This document shows positions 53,476 to 61,932 of a stretch of DNA of 64,000 nucleotides, piece by piece; positions within the stretch are counted from its first letter, which is position 1; each line of letters starts with the position of its first letter. Under the pieces are notes generated by a model. That model did no database searches and had not been told where the DNA came from. It was given only the letters and a program-made list of their open reading frames with translations. The position numbers were made by a program, and so were the translations under genes. The DNA comes from RYN-230 sp036497945. Lineage in GTDB: Bacteria > Actinomycetota > Actinomycetes > Streptosporangiales > Streptosporangiaceae. The stretch lies in the NCBI GenBank assembly GCA_036497945.1, contig DASXIN010000086.1, positions 7,278 through 71,277 on the forward strand, given 5' to 3'.

Positions 53476-54853
53476 GCTCCAGCTTCTCGGTGACCAGCCG
53501 GTAGAACTGGCGGGGCCGGCCGGGCTGCGGCGCCCGGCTCGGCGGCAGCGGCCAGGCCAGCCCTTCCTCGACCAGGCCGTGCAGCAGCCGCCGCGCGGTC
53601 CGCGCGGTCACCCCGAGCACCTTGCCCGCGGTTTCCGCGTCCACCACCAGCGCGCTGTCGCTGCCGGCCAGCTTGTCGGCCAGCCGGGCCAGTGTCTCCA
53701 GGCCACGCGGCCGGGTGTTCTCGGCCGCGGCCGAGGCCGGGTGCCGCGGGGCGGGCACCAGGGCCATGCCCTCCCGGTCCAGCGCGAAGCCGCGGCTGCC
53801 CGCGGCCGCGTGCGAGCGGGACAGAGCCGCCTGCGCGTGCGCCTCCGCGTCCTGCGCGGTGCGGCCCATGCCGATGCCCACCTCGACGGCGATGCCCAGC
53901 TCGGTCCGGGCGCGCTCGCTGAACGGCGGCACCCGGAACCCGTCGGTGGCCGCGGCCAGTGAGCCCCGGGTGGCGGTGACCAGGAAGCAATGGTCGCTGA
54001 CCGGGCTGACCGAGGCGTGCATCCGCTGCGCCTCCTGGACCAGGAACCGGTGCACGGTGAGCCGCAGTTCCTCGCGCGCATGCCGCGGGGTGGACCGGCG
54101 GGTGGTGTCGCGCAGCGTGGGCACCTCGACCAGGGCCACCGCGAGCTGGGCTTCCTCCAGCCGCCGGTTGCCGGCCAGCAGGGTGGCGGTGCGCAGCGCA
54201 GCCCGGATCGCGCTGTTGGTCGGGCGCAGGATGCGGACCGGCACGTCGGCCGCGGACAGCCGCTGCGCGACGGACTGCAGGCAGGTGAACGCGACGGTGA
54301 TCTCGTCCCGGCGCCACAGCCGCTCGTGGAACGCGGCCAGCGTGGCCGCGTTGGCCGCGTCCTCCCGGACGTGCACATTCTCGGCGGGCACGCCCAGCTC
54401 GCCGAACGCGTCTTCCACGTCCATCCGGCTGAGCACGTCCACGCTGACCCGGCTCAGGTCCTGGCCCAGCTCGCGGCTGGCGCGCAGCAGCGCCGCGTAG
54501 AGCGCGCTGCCGGCCAGCGGCACGTAGGTGGCGGGCACCCGCAGCGTGCCCGCCCGCCGGGCGTACTCGTGCGGCACCTGGCTGGCGAACAGGCAGGCAT
54601 CGATGCCCGCGCCGAGCCGGAGCACCTTGTCCGCGGCCTCCTGCTCGGTGCGGTACGCGGCCGCGACCAGCCGCCTGGGCGGCGTGGCCGACGACCCGTT
54701 GGCCGACGGCGCTGGGCCGCTGCCCGGCTGGCCCGGCCCGCCGGGCAGCACCCCAGGCTGGCCGGTGCCCGACAGCATGATGCGTTCCACCAGGTCGTGC
54801 GGCCCGACAATGCCAATCGTCAGCTCGCCCGCTGGCTGGCGCTGGCCGGTCAT
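53456..54853 (-). CDS. GGDEF-like/winged-helix transcriptional regulator
   Basis: The 465-aa protein has three parts as I read it. The N-terminal 220 residues are sensor-like (GELTIGIVGPHDLVERIML, a Gly/Pro insert near 30-60, then RLVAAAYRTEQEA). A degenerate GGDEF-like domain (about 245-375) contains DHCFLVTATRG and VGIGMGRTAQDAEAHAQAAL. The C-terminal wing-helix includes VLGVTARTARRLLHGLVEEGLAWP. Related proteins occur near murA in actinobacteria. Neither ligand nor targets are known. ATG 54853 was chosen; an inverted repeat lies upstream. Confidence 0.65.
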   Translation of the reverse strand: MTGQRQPAGELTIGIVGPHDLVERIMLSGTGQPGVLPGGPGQPGSGPAPSANGSSATPPRRLVAAAYRTEQEAADKVLRLGAGIDACLFASQVPHEYARRAGTLRVPATYVPLAGSALYAALLRASRELGQDLSRVSVDVLSRMDVEDAFGELGVPAENVHVREDAANAATLAAFHERLWRRDEITVAFTCLQSVAQRLSAADVPVRILRPTNSAIRAALRTATLLAGNRRLEEAQLAVALVEVPTLRDTTRRSTPRHAREELRLTVHRFLVQEAQRMHASVSPVSDHCFLVTATRGSLAAATDGFRVPPFSERARTELGIAVEVGIGMGRTAQDAEAHAQAALSRSHAAAGSRGFALDREGMALVPAPRHPASAAAENTRPRGLETLARLADKLAGSDSALVVDAETAGKVLGVTARTARRLLHGLVEEGLAWPLPPSRAPQPGRPRQFYRLVTEKLERRQAAR

Positions 54854-54948
54854 AGCCGTCCGCCATTGTGTGCGACGGCAGCCACTGATGTGCTGCCGGC
54901 CGCGGAATGCCGCTCGTGGTGAGAAGTCACAGTCAGACCCTTACGCTG

Positions 54949-54964
54949 ACGATTGCACGATCGT
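54949..54964. promoter_or_regulatory. Inverted repeat ACGAT-N6-ATCGT upstream of the regulator
   Basis: Five-bp arms around 6 bp in an AT-richer patch of the 216-bp gap, about 95 nt before the regulator start and next to a TATAC sequence. Possible operator for the regulator gene. Confidence 0.35.
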
Positions 54965-55069
54965 ATAGTTCGTAACCTGCCGGGGGCCTGCACGGAAGCA
55001 AAACCGCTGACAGTTTCGTGCCTCGTCACATTTGGCTGGCCAGAAACCGCCCGTTAGGGGCGTTACTTC

Positions 55070-56353
55070 TCAGCCGCTCTGCTCGACGCTGATGTCCGCG
55101 CCCAGCGTGGTGAGCCGCTCGGCGACGGCCGCGTGGCCGCGGTCGATCAGGTAGCCGGGGGCCACCACGGTCTCGCCTTCGGCGCACAGCCCGGCCAGGA
55201 TCAGCGCGATGCCACTGCGCAGGTCGTGCGCGACCACCTTGGTGCCCTTGAGCGTGGACGGGCCGTGCACGATGGCCACGTTGCCGCTGTCCACCTCGAC
55301 CTTGGCGCCCATCTTGTTCAGCTCGCCGACCAGCGTGTACCGGCCGTCGAAGATGGTCTCCCGGATGTAGCTGGTGCCGTCGGCCAGGCAGCTCAGCGCC
55401 ATGATCGGCGACTGCAGGTCGGTGGCGAAGCCGGGGAACGGGCTGGTGATCACGTTTATCGGCCGCAGTGTGCGCTCCCGGCGGACCTGGAGCACGGCGC
55501 CCTTGGCCGAGAACTCCACGCCCATCTGCTCCAGCTTCCAGCGCATCACGCCGAAGTGCTCGAGTTGCGCGCCGACCAGGTTCAGCTCGCCGCCGGTGAT
55601 CGCGGCGGCCATGGCGAACACGCCCGCGTCGATCCGGTCCGGCATGACCGTGTGCTCGGTGGCGGTCAGCCCGCTGACCCCGCGCACGGTGACGAAGCCG
55701 GTGCCGCCGCCGCTGATGTCCGCGCCCATCTTGCTCAGGAACGCGATGACATCCAGCACCTCGGGCTCGAGCGCGCAGTTGTCGATGACCGTGGTGCCCG
55801 GCGTCAGGCTGGCCGCCATGATCAGGTTCTCGGTGCCGGTGTGCGACGGCGTGTCCAGGTACAGGTGGGCGCCCTGCAGCTTGCCCGCCTTGATGTAGAT
55901 CTTGTCGCCCTGCTCGTCCACGATGGCGCCGAGCCGGGCGAAACCCCGGTAGTGGAAGTCGAGCAGGCGGCTGCCCAGATTGCAGCCGCCGACGCCCTCG
56001 ATGACCGCTTCGCCCAGCCGGTGCAGCAGGGCCGGCACGAACAGCACCGAGGCGCGGAACCGCCGGGCGATCTCGGCTGGCAGCACCGGGCTGGTCAGGT
56101 TGGCCGCGTCTACCACGAGCGTGCGCTCGGATTCGTGGAACTTCACCACGGCCCCCACGGCCTGGGCCAGTTCGACCGCGCGCCGGACGTCCTCGATCGG
56201 CGGCACGTTACGCAGTACCGTCCGGCCCTCCGCGGCGAGCAGGGACGCGGCGATCATCTTGAGCGCGGCGTTCTTGGCGCCCTGGACGAAGACCGTGCCC
56301 TGCAGCGGGATCCCGCCTCGTACGCGGTAGCAGGTCTCGGGGCCAATGGTCAT
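55070..56353 (-). CDS. murA: UDP-N-acetylglucosamine 1-carboxyvinyltransferase
   Basis: MurA, 427 aa, transfers enolpyruvate from PEP to UDP-GlcNAc, the first step to peptidoglycan. It has GTVFVQGAKNAALKMIAAS (Lys/Asn for substrate), GGCNLGSRLLDFHYRG and the C-terminal YLIDRGHAAVAERL. The loop that carries Cys (fosfomycin target) or Asp appears as VGGCNLGSR, so Cys is present. The start is ATG 56353 (MTIGPETCYRVRGG); longer in-frame sequence upstream is low complexity. The 232 bp to purC hold nothing recognised. Confidence 0.95.
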   Translation of the reverse strand: MTIGPETCYRVRGGIPLQGTVFVQGAKNAALKMIAASLLAAEGRTVLRNVPPIEDVRRAVELAQAVGAVVKFHESERTLVVDAANLTSPVLPAEIARRFRASVLFVPALLHRLGEAVIEGVGGCNLGSRLLDFHYRGFARLGAIVDEQGDKIYIKAGKLQGAHLYLDTPSHTGTENLIMAASLTPGTTVIDNCALEPEVLDVIAFLSKMGADISGGGTGFVTVRGVSGLTATEHTVMPDRIDAGVFAMAAAITGGELNLVGAQLEHFGVMRWKLEQMGVEFSAKGAVLQVRRERTLRPINVITSPFPGFATDLQSPIMALSCLADGTSYIRETIFDGRYTLVGELNKMGAKVEVDSGNVAIVHGPSTLKGTKVVAHDLRSGIALILAGLCAEGETVVAPGYLIDRGHAAVAERLTTLGADISVEQSG

Positions 56354-56585
56354 GAGGCTAAAGCTCCTGTCCTTCGGAAACGCGTCGTCACGGCGTACCG
56401 GCGGGCCCGGCAGTGCGCTGCCCAATGCTGGGCGGGCAGCGGGCCGCTGGGCCAACGGCAGCCCTTCTGCATATCCCAGGCCAGTATTCCACCGGCCTAT
56501 CCAGTCTCCGGCCGCAGCCGGGGCAGAGCCCGCGTTGCCGTGCCCAGCTAGCCCCGCGGAGTTATCGAGCAGACTTCCACGGTAG

Positions 56586-57434
56586 TCATACCCACTGCCG
56601 TCCGGTGATGAGCTCATAAGCCTCGATGTAACTCGCACGGGTCTGCTCGACCACATGGTCAGGCAGTGCTGGGGGTGGCTGGTGGTCACGATCTGCCCAG
56701 CCGGACTCGGGCGAGTCTAGCCAGTCCCGGACGATCTGCTTGTCAAATGACATTTGTGGCTTACCGGGCTGCCATTGGCTGGCTGGCCACAGCCGGGACG
56801 AGTCTGGGGTGAGCACCTCGTCGGCCAGCAGCAGCCGCCCAGCCGGGTCGAAACCCAGCTCGATCTTGGTGTCGGCGAGCAGGATGCCGTGCCGCGCGGT
56901 GACCTCCGCGCCGCGCCGGTAGACCTGCAGCGTGATCCGCTCGAGGTCGGCCGCGACCGCCGCGCCGACCTGCGCAACCACCTGTGCATAGGTGATGTTC
57001 TCGTCATGCTGCCCGGGTGGCGCCTTGGTCGCCGGGGTGAAGATGGGCTCGGGGAGCTGCGAGCCGTCGGCCAGCCCGGCCGGCAGTACTACCCCGCACA
57101 CCGATCCGGTCTGCCGGTACTCCCGCCAGCCCGACCCGGCCAGGTAGCCGCGGGCCACGCACTCCACCGGGACCATGGACAGCTTGCGGCAGGCCATCGC
57201 CCGCCCGGCGAACTCGGCCGGGATCTCGGCCTCGACCAGGTGGTTCGGCACCACGTCGGCCAGCTGCCCGAACCACCACAGGGACAACTGGGTCAGGATC
57301 TTGCCTTTGTCCGGTATCGGGGTGGGCAGCACGTGGTCGTAGGCGGACACCCGGTCCGACGCGACCAGCAGCAGCACGTCGTCGCCCAGCTCATAGACGT
57401 CCCGCACTTTCCCGGAATAGAGCAGCGTAGGCAC
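56586..57434 (-). CDS. purC: SAICAR synthase, possibly N-terminally shortened
   Basis: PurC, 282 aa, couples CAIR with aspartate in purine synthesis. Motifs: YSGKVRDVYELGDDVLLLVASDRVSAYD at the N-terminus, IPDKGKILTQLSLWWF, VECVARGYLAGSGWREY and LADTKIELGFD. Most homologues have about 10-15 more residues before YSGKVRD. Here GTG 57434 starts at VPTLLYSGK, with AAAGGAG only 2 nt ahead, and the 91-bp repeat begins 8 bp upstream, as if it had replaced the original 5' end. A longer in-frame start would run through that repeat. Confidence 0.9.
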   Translation of the reverse strand: MPTLLYSGKVRDVYELGDDVLLLVASDRVSAYDHVLPTPIPDKGKILTQLSLWWFGQLADVVPNHLVEAEIPAEFAGRAMACRKLSMVPVECVARGYLAGSGWREYRQTGSVCGVVLPAGLADGSQLPEPIFTPATKAPPGQHDENITYAQVVAQVGAAVAADLERITLQVYRRGAEVTARHGILLADTKIELGFDPAGRLLLADEVLTPDSSRLWPASQWQPGKPQMSFDKQIVRDWLDSPESGWADRDHQPPPALPDHVVEQTRASYIEAYELITGRQWV

Positions 57435-57441
57435 TGCTCCT

Positions 57442-57532
57442 TTGCGCCTCCGGGGGGCTTGGACCCGCCTCCTTCCCTCCTCGCTCGTTCCTCGCTCGTC
57501 AGTCCAGTCGGCGGCGCCCCCCTTCGGCGCGG
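57442..57532 (+). repeat. 91-bp dispersed repeat, copy 2
   Basis: One mismatch in 91 bp against 3787-3877, same orientation. It lies between purB and purC, which are both on the minus strand, directly after the purB stop codon and just before the purC start, so it makes up nearly the whole 98-bp gap and would carry any purC promoter. Confidence 0.88.
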
Positions 57533-58840
57533 TCACGAGAGCCGCTCCAGCCGCTCGAACACGCCGCCCAGCCGGGCCACATACCGCTCAGGTCTACATA
57601 TGTCGGCCAGCCGCGCCTCGTCCAGCGTGACGCCGCGGGCGGCCGCCTCGGTGCGCAGCGTCTGCAGCAGCGGGGTGCCGTCCTGCCAGGTCGTCATCGC
57701 CGCCGCCTGGACCAGGGTGTAGGCAGCTTCCCGGGACATCCCCGAGTCGACCAGCTCGAGCAGGATGCTCGAGGTGTAGATGAGGCCGCCGGTGGATTCC
57801 AGGTTGGCCCGCATCCGGTCCGGGTCCACCCCCAGCCCCTCGATCAGCCCGGTGGTCAGGTGCAGCAGGTAGTCGAGCGTGGTCGCCGCGTCCGGCAGCG
57901 CGATCCGCTCCACGCTGGAATGTGAGATATCCCGCTCGTGCCACAGCGCCATGCCCTCGGTGACCGGCGTGACGTAGCCGCGGACGACCCGGGCCAGGCC
58001 GCAGATCCGCTCGGACCGGATCGGGTTCTTCTTGTGCGGCATCGCGGACGAGCCCTTCTGCCCGGCCCGGAACGGCTCGGCCAGCTCACGGACCTCGGTG
58101 CGCTGCCCGTGCCGGACCTCCAGTGCGATCGCCTCGCACACGCTGGCGGCCACCGCGACCGCGCTGATCCACTCGGCGATGCCATCGCGGAACACCACCT
58201 GAGTGGCCACGTCCGCCGGACGCAGGCCGAGTTCGGCCATGACGGTGGTCTCGATGATCGGGTCGATGTTGGAGTACGTGCCGACCGGGCCGGACAGCTT
58301 GCCCACCGCGACCGCGTCCCGGGCCCGCAGCAGCCGGTCCCGGCTGCGGGCCATGGCGAACGCGAAGTCGGCCACCCGGTGCCCCCACACGTCCGGCTCG
58401 GCGTGGATCCCGTGCGTGCGGCCGACCCGGAGCGTGCCGCGGTGCGCCAGGCCGTGCTCGCGCAGCGCGGCCACCAGCCTGGTGGCCTCGGCTACCAGCA
58501 GGTCGGTGGCCTCGGTGAGCTGCAGCGCCAGCGCGGTGTCCAGCAGGTCGGACGAGGTCATCCCGTAGTGCACCCAGGCCGCCGCCTCGCGCGGCGAGGT
58601 GTTGTCCGCCCACGCGGTGAGGAAGGCGATCACGTCGTGATCGGTGACCGCTTCCACCGCGGCCACCGCTTCCGGCGTGGGCGGCTGGGCGCTGCGCACC
58701 GCGTCCACCGCGTCGGCCGGCACCGTCCCGGCCTTGCCCTGCGCCGCCAGCACCAGCGTCTCCACCTGGCACCACAGCTCGTATTTGTGCGCTTCGCTCC
58801 AGACTTTGCCCATCCCAGGCCGGGTATACCGCTCGATCAC
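57533..58840 (-). CDS. purB: Adenylosuccinate lyase
   Basis: PurB, 435 aa, acts twice in purine synthesis, splitting fumarate from SAICAR and adenylosuccinate. It has HYGMTSSDLLDTALALQL near residue 90, RTHGIHAEPDVWG with the catalytic His, and the superfamily signature GSSAMPHKKNP near residue 265. GTG 58840 starts MIERYTRPGM as in homologues. It follows the LtrA gene by 11 bp and precedes the 91-bp repeat. Confidence 0.97.
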   Translation of the reverse strand: MIERYTRPGMGKVWSEAHKYELWCQVETLVLAAQGKAGTVPADAVDAVRSAQPPTPEAVAAVEAVTDHDVIAFLTAWADNTSPREAAAWVHYGMTSSDLLDTALALQLTEATDLLVAEATRLVAALREHGLAHRGTLRVGRTHGIHAEPDVWGHRVADFAFAMARSRDRLLRARDAVAVGKLSGPVGTYSNIDPIIETTVMAELGLRPADVATQVVFRDGIAEWISAVAVAASVCEAIALEVRHGQRTEVRELAEPFRAGQKGSSAMPHKKNPIRSERICGLARVVRGYVTPVTEGMALWHERDISHSSVERIALPDAATTLDYLLHLTTGLIEGLGVDPDRMRANLESTGGLIYTSSILLELVDSGMSREAAYTLVQAAAMTTWQDGTPLLQTLRTEAAARGVTLDEARLADICRPERYVARLGGVFERLERLS

Positions 58841-58851
58841 ATGGTCTATCT

Positions 58852-60012
58852 TTACCCAACGCCAGCACTGGGCTGGTCAGCCCGGTCGCCCCCGGCCGCC
58901 CGGCGGCGCTCCGCGGCCAGCATGACGACGAGCCCGGCCAGCAGGACGACCAGTTGTGCCTCGGTGCTCACCGTGGCCCCCAGGGCCGCGGTGGCCAGCG
59001 CGAACCCCGCGGTGACCAGCCGCGGCCACCTCGGGCCGAGGTGCAGTACCCGCCGGAAGGCGGCGTCCCCGGCCAGGAACAGTGCCACGCCGCCGCCGAT
59101 GGCCAGCGCATGGGCGGCCGAATGGGCCTGCGCCGCAGCACCGATGGTCTGCTTCACCCCGGCCGCCAGCCCCACCACGCCCAGCAGTATCGGGATATGC
59201 GCGTAGAAGTACGCGGACAGGGCGAGGGGGGGCCGCCGCGGCCGGGGCGCCCGGGCCATGGCCCGGGCGGCCAGTTCGTCGTCCCCGCCGCCGAAGTAGA
59301 CCCACCACAGCGCCGCCGACACGCCGAGGCCGAGCACGGCGGCCAGCACGGTCTGCGCGTCCAGTGGGTGGTCGGCGGCGCCGATGCCCACTGCGGCAAC
59401 CGACTCGCCCAGTGCCACGATGACCAGCGCCCCGTGCCGCTCGGCGAAGTGCGCCGGGGCGATCTCGAACCGGCCGCTGACCCGCACCACCAGTGGCGAC
59501 AGCACCTGGACGGCCAGCGCCCCCGCCCACAGCAGGTAGGCGGCCAGGCCGCTGGTCAGCCCGGCTATCAGGACCAGCAGGGCCGAGCTGAGGTTGACCG
59601 GCAGCACCCGGACGATGTTCCGGTTCAGCCGGTAATAGAGCCCACCGTGCACGCACACCACGACCAGGTAACCGAGGCCAAGGAAGACGCCGCTGCTGGC
59701 CGACCTGGAGTTGCCGAACCCGTTCCGGATGGCCAGTCCGACTACCAGGAACCCGGCCATCCCGAGCAGCAGGAGCAGCCGCTCGGGGGTCCGGTCCGGG
59801 GTACGCGTGTTGGTCAGCCAGGCGTACGCGCCGTACATCCACCACAGCACGCCGAACACCAGCAGCACTTGGACGATCGAGGCAGCGGACAGGCCGTCGC
59901 CGTCGAGCAGCGCGGACAGCTGGGTCAGGGTGAACGCGAAGACCAGGTCGAAGAACAGTTCCAGCGTGCTGACCCGCAGCGGCGCATCCGGAGTCTGCTC
60001 GGCCGACGACAT
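58852..60012 (-). CDS. LtrA-type (low temperature requirement) membrane protein
   Basis: This 386-aa protein has about ten hydrophobic segments. The opening RVSTLELFFDLVFAFTLTQLS is the signature of the bacterial low-temperature-requirement A family, and FAERHGALVIVALGESVAAVG is its second conserved block. Function is not established. ATG 60012 lies 4 nt after the purD stop, and its end is 11 bp before purB, so it is embedded in a pur operon (purD-ltrA-purB). Confidence 0.88.
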   Translation of the reverse strand: MSSAEQTPDAPLRVSTLELFFDLVFAFTLTQLSALLDGDGLSAASIVQVLLVFGVLWWMYGAYAWLTNTRTPDRTPERLLLLLGMAGFLVVGLAIRNGFGNSRSASSGVFLGLGYLVVVCVHGGLYYRLNRNIVRVLPVNLSSALLVLIAGLTSGLAAYLLWAGALAVQVLSPLVVRVSGRFEIAPAHFAERHGALVIVALGESVAAVGIGAADHPLDAQTVLAAVLGLGVSAALWWVYFGGGDDELAARAMARAPRPRRPPLALSAYFYAHIPILLGVVGLAAGVKQTIGAAAQAHSAAHALAIGGGVALFLAGDAAFRRVLHLGPRWPRLVTAGFALATAALGATVSTEAQLVVLLAGLVVMLAAERRRAAGGDRADQPSAGVG

Positions 60013-60016
60013 CGGC

Positions 60017-61276
60017 TCAGCCGCGGGCCGCCTGGGCCGCAGCCCGTTCCGCGATGTCGGTGCGGAACCAGCCACCGCGCAGCTGGATCTTCCCCGCCGC
60101 CTGGTATGCGGCCGTGCGGGCCGCCGCCAGGTCCGGCCCGCTGCCGACCACGTTGACCACCCGGCCGCCGGCCGACACCAGATGACCAGCCCCGTCCGAC
60201 TGGGTGCCGGCCTGCAGGACATAAGCACCTGGGGTGCGTTGGGCATCGTCAAGGCCGGTCAGCTGATCGCCGCGCGCGGGCGATCCGGGGTAGCCCTCAG
60301 CCGCGATCACGACGGTCACCGCGGCCCCCGGGGCCCAGCGTGGCGGAGGCAGGCCGGCCAGCGATCCGGACGCGGCCGCGGCCAGCAGGCCGGCCAGCGG
60401 GGTGGCCAGCCGGTCCAGGATGACCTGGGTCTCCGGGTCGCCGAAGCGCGCGTTGAACTCGACCACCCGGACGCCCGCTGGGGTCAGGCTCAGCCCGGCG
60501 TAGAGCAGGCCGCGGTAGGGCGTGCCGCGGTGGCGCAGCTCGTCCACGGCCGGCTGCAGCACGGTGCCCAGCACCTCCTCGGTCAGCCCGGGCGGGGCCC
60601 AGGGCAGTGGGGCGTACGCGCCCATCCCGCCGGTGTTCGGGCCCTGGTCGCCGTCCCCGGCCCGCTTGAAGTCCTGCGCGGCCAGCAGCGGCACCGCGGT
60701 GGCCCCGTCGGCCAGCGCAAACAGCGACACCTCCGGGCCGTCCAGAAACTCCTCGATGACCACCGGGCCACAGGCCCGGGCGTGCGCCTCGGCGGCGGCC
60801 CGGTCCTCGGTGACCAGGACGCCCTTGCCGGCGGCCAGGCCGTCCGCCTTGACCACGTAGGGCGGGCCGAATTCGTCCAGCGCGGCGGCCGCCTCGGCCG
60901 GGGTGGTGCAGGTGTGCGCCCGGGCGGTCGGAATGCCGGCCGACTGCATGATGTGCTTGGCGAACGACTTGGAGCCCTCGATGGCCGCGGCCCGGCGGCT
61001 CGGCCCGAAACAGGCGATGCCGGACGCGCGCAGCCCGTCCGCCACCCCGGCCACCAGCGGCGCCTCCGGGCCGATCACGACCAGGTCGGCCCCGGTCGCC
61101 CGGGCCAGGCCGGCCACCTGCCCGGCGTCGGTGATGTCCACCGGGTGCAGCCGGGCCAGCGCCGCGATGCCCGGATTGCCCGGTGCCGCGTGCAGGTCGG
61201 TCACGTCGGGATCGGCGGCCAGCGCCCGGGCCAGCGCGTGCTCGCGGCCGCCCGAGCCGAGGAGGAGGACTCGCAC
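60017..61276 (-). CDS. purD: Phosphoribosylamine-glycine ligase
   Basis: GAR synthetase, 419 aa, an ATP-grasp enzyme of purine synthesis. It has MRVLLLGSGGREHALA, VVIGPEAPLVAGVADGLR, FGPSRRAAAIEGSKSFAK and VVEFNARFGDPETQVIL (metal-binding Glu and Asn). Its leaderless-type -10 box supports GTG 61276. It is the first gene of purD-ltrA-purB. Confidence 0.97.
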   Translation of the reverse strand: MRVLLLGSGGREHALARALAADPDVTDLHAAPGNPGIAALARLHPVDITDAGQVAGLARATGADLVVIGPEAPLVAGVADGLRASGIACFGPSRRAAAIEGSKSFAKHIMQSAGIPTARAHTCTTPAEAAAALDEFGPPYVVKADGLAAGKGVLVTEDRAAAEAHARACGPVVIEEFLDGPEVSLFALADGATAVPLLAAQDFKRAGDGDQGPNTGGMGAYAPLPWAPPGLTEEVLGTVLQPAVDELRHRGTPYRGLLYAGLSLTPAGVRVVEFNARFGDPETQVILDRLATPLAGLLAAAASGSLAGLPPPRWAPGAAVTVVIAAEGYPGSPARGDQLTGLDDAQRTPGAYVLQAGTQSDGAGHLVSAGGRVVNVVGSGPDLAAARTAAYQAAGKIQLRGGWFRTDIAERAAAQAARG

Positions 61277-61283
61277 GGGCGCG

Positions 61284-61289
61284 AGCCTA
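61284..61289 (-). promoter_or_regulatory. -10 box TAGGCT of a leaderless purD transcript
   Basis: Minus-strand TAGGCT ends 7 nt before GTG 61276. Confidence 0.55.
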
Positions 61290-61296
61290 CCGGTTT

Positions 61297-61353
61297 GCCG
61301 AGCTCAGCAGCCGAGCTCAGCAGCCGAGCTCAGCAGCCGAGCCGAGCTCAGCA
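61297..61353. repeat. 13-bp tandem repeat, 4 units
   Basis: GCCGAGCTCAGCA occurs at 61297, 61310, 61323 and 61341 (a 5-bp partial unit separates the third and fourth). Each contains the palindrome GAGCTC. The array covers the end of the hypothetical gene at 61348 and the region upstream of the purD -10 box. Confidence 0.85.
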
Positions 61354-61780
61354 GGGGCGGGCCGGGCGGATGCCGTGCCGCTCCTGGCCACCGCCGTGGC
61401 TCACCAGCACGTGCCGGAACCGCCCGGCCGACTGGGCGAACCAGAACACGCCGCCGACCGCGACCGGCTCAGCCGCGCAGGCCTGGGACCGGATGCGGCC
61501 CCGGCGGAACTGCACCAGCAGGCCCTGTCCCGCCGCCGGGAGGATGCCCCAGGCGGCCGCACAGCGCTGGCCCGTCCAGGTCGCCGCGTACGCGCCGCGG
61601 ACGATCCGGCGCGATAACGGCCAGTCGCTCGGCCGCGAGCACGTCCACGAACGTGTCCGCCGCGTAGATCTCCAGGGCCGGCCGGCCGCCTGGGCCGGCC
61701 GCCCGGCGCACCGCCCACGGATGTCCGGGTAGTTCCTCCAGGCTGGGCTCGGGATCGGCGGTGACCAGGGTGGTCAGCAT
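61348..61780 (-). pseudogene. Hypothetical protein gene with apparent frameshift
   Basis: The first 57 codons (MLTTLVTADPEPSLEELPGH ... VLAAERLAVIA) look like ordinary protein, then the frame becomes Pro/Gly-rich and stops after 103 codons. Shifting frame at about 61607 restores a natural-looking continuation (RIVRGAYAATWTGQRCAAAW, QGLLVQFRRGRI, GGVFWFAQSAGRFRHVLVSH), ending at 61348, about 145 aa in all. A missing GC dinucleotide would explain it. Family not recognised. Confidence 0.55.
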
Positions 61781-61932
61781 CGGGCCATCCTCCTGTGCCG
61801 GGGTTTCTGGCTCAGCTCCCAGCCTGCCCGGCCGCCCCGGCCGCGGTCAGTAGCGCGGATTACCGGATTGAGGGGGGTGCCAGCTACCAATGCCGCCGGG
61901 TAGCCAGTACCCGGGTGCGCGCCGCGGCCTGC

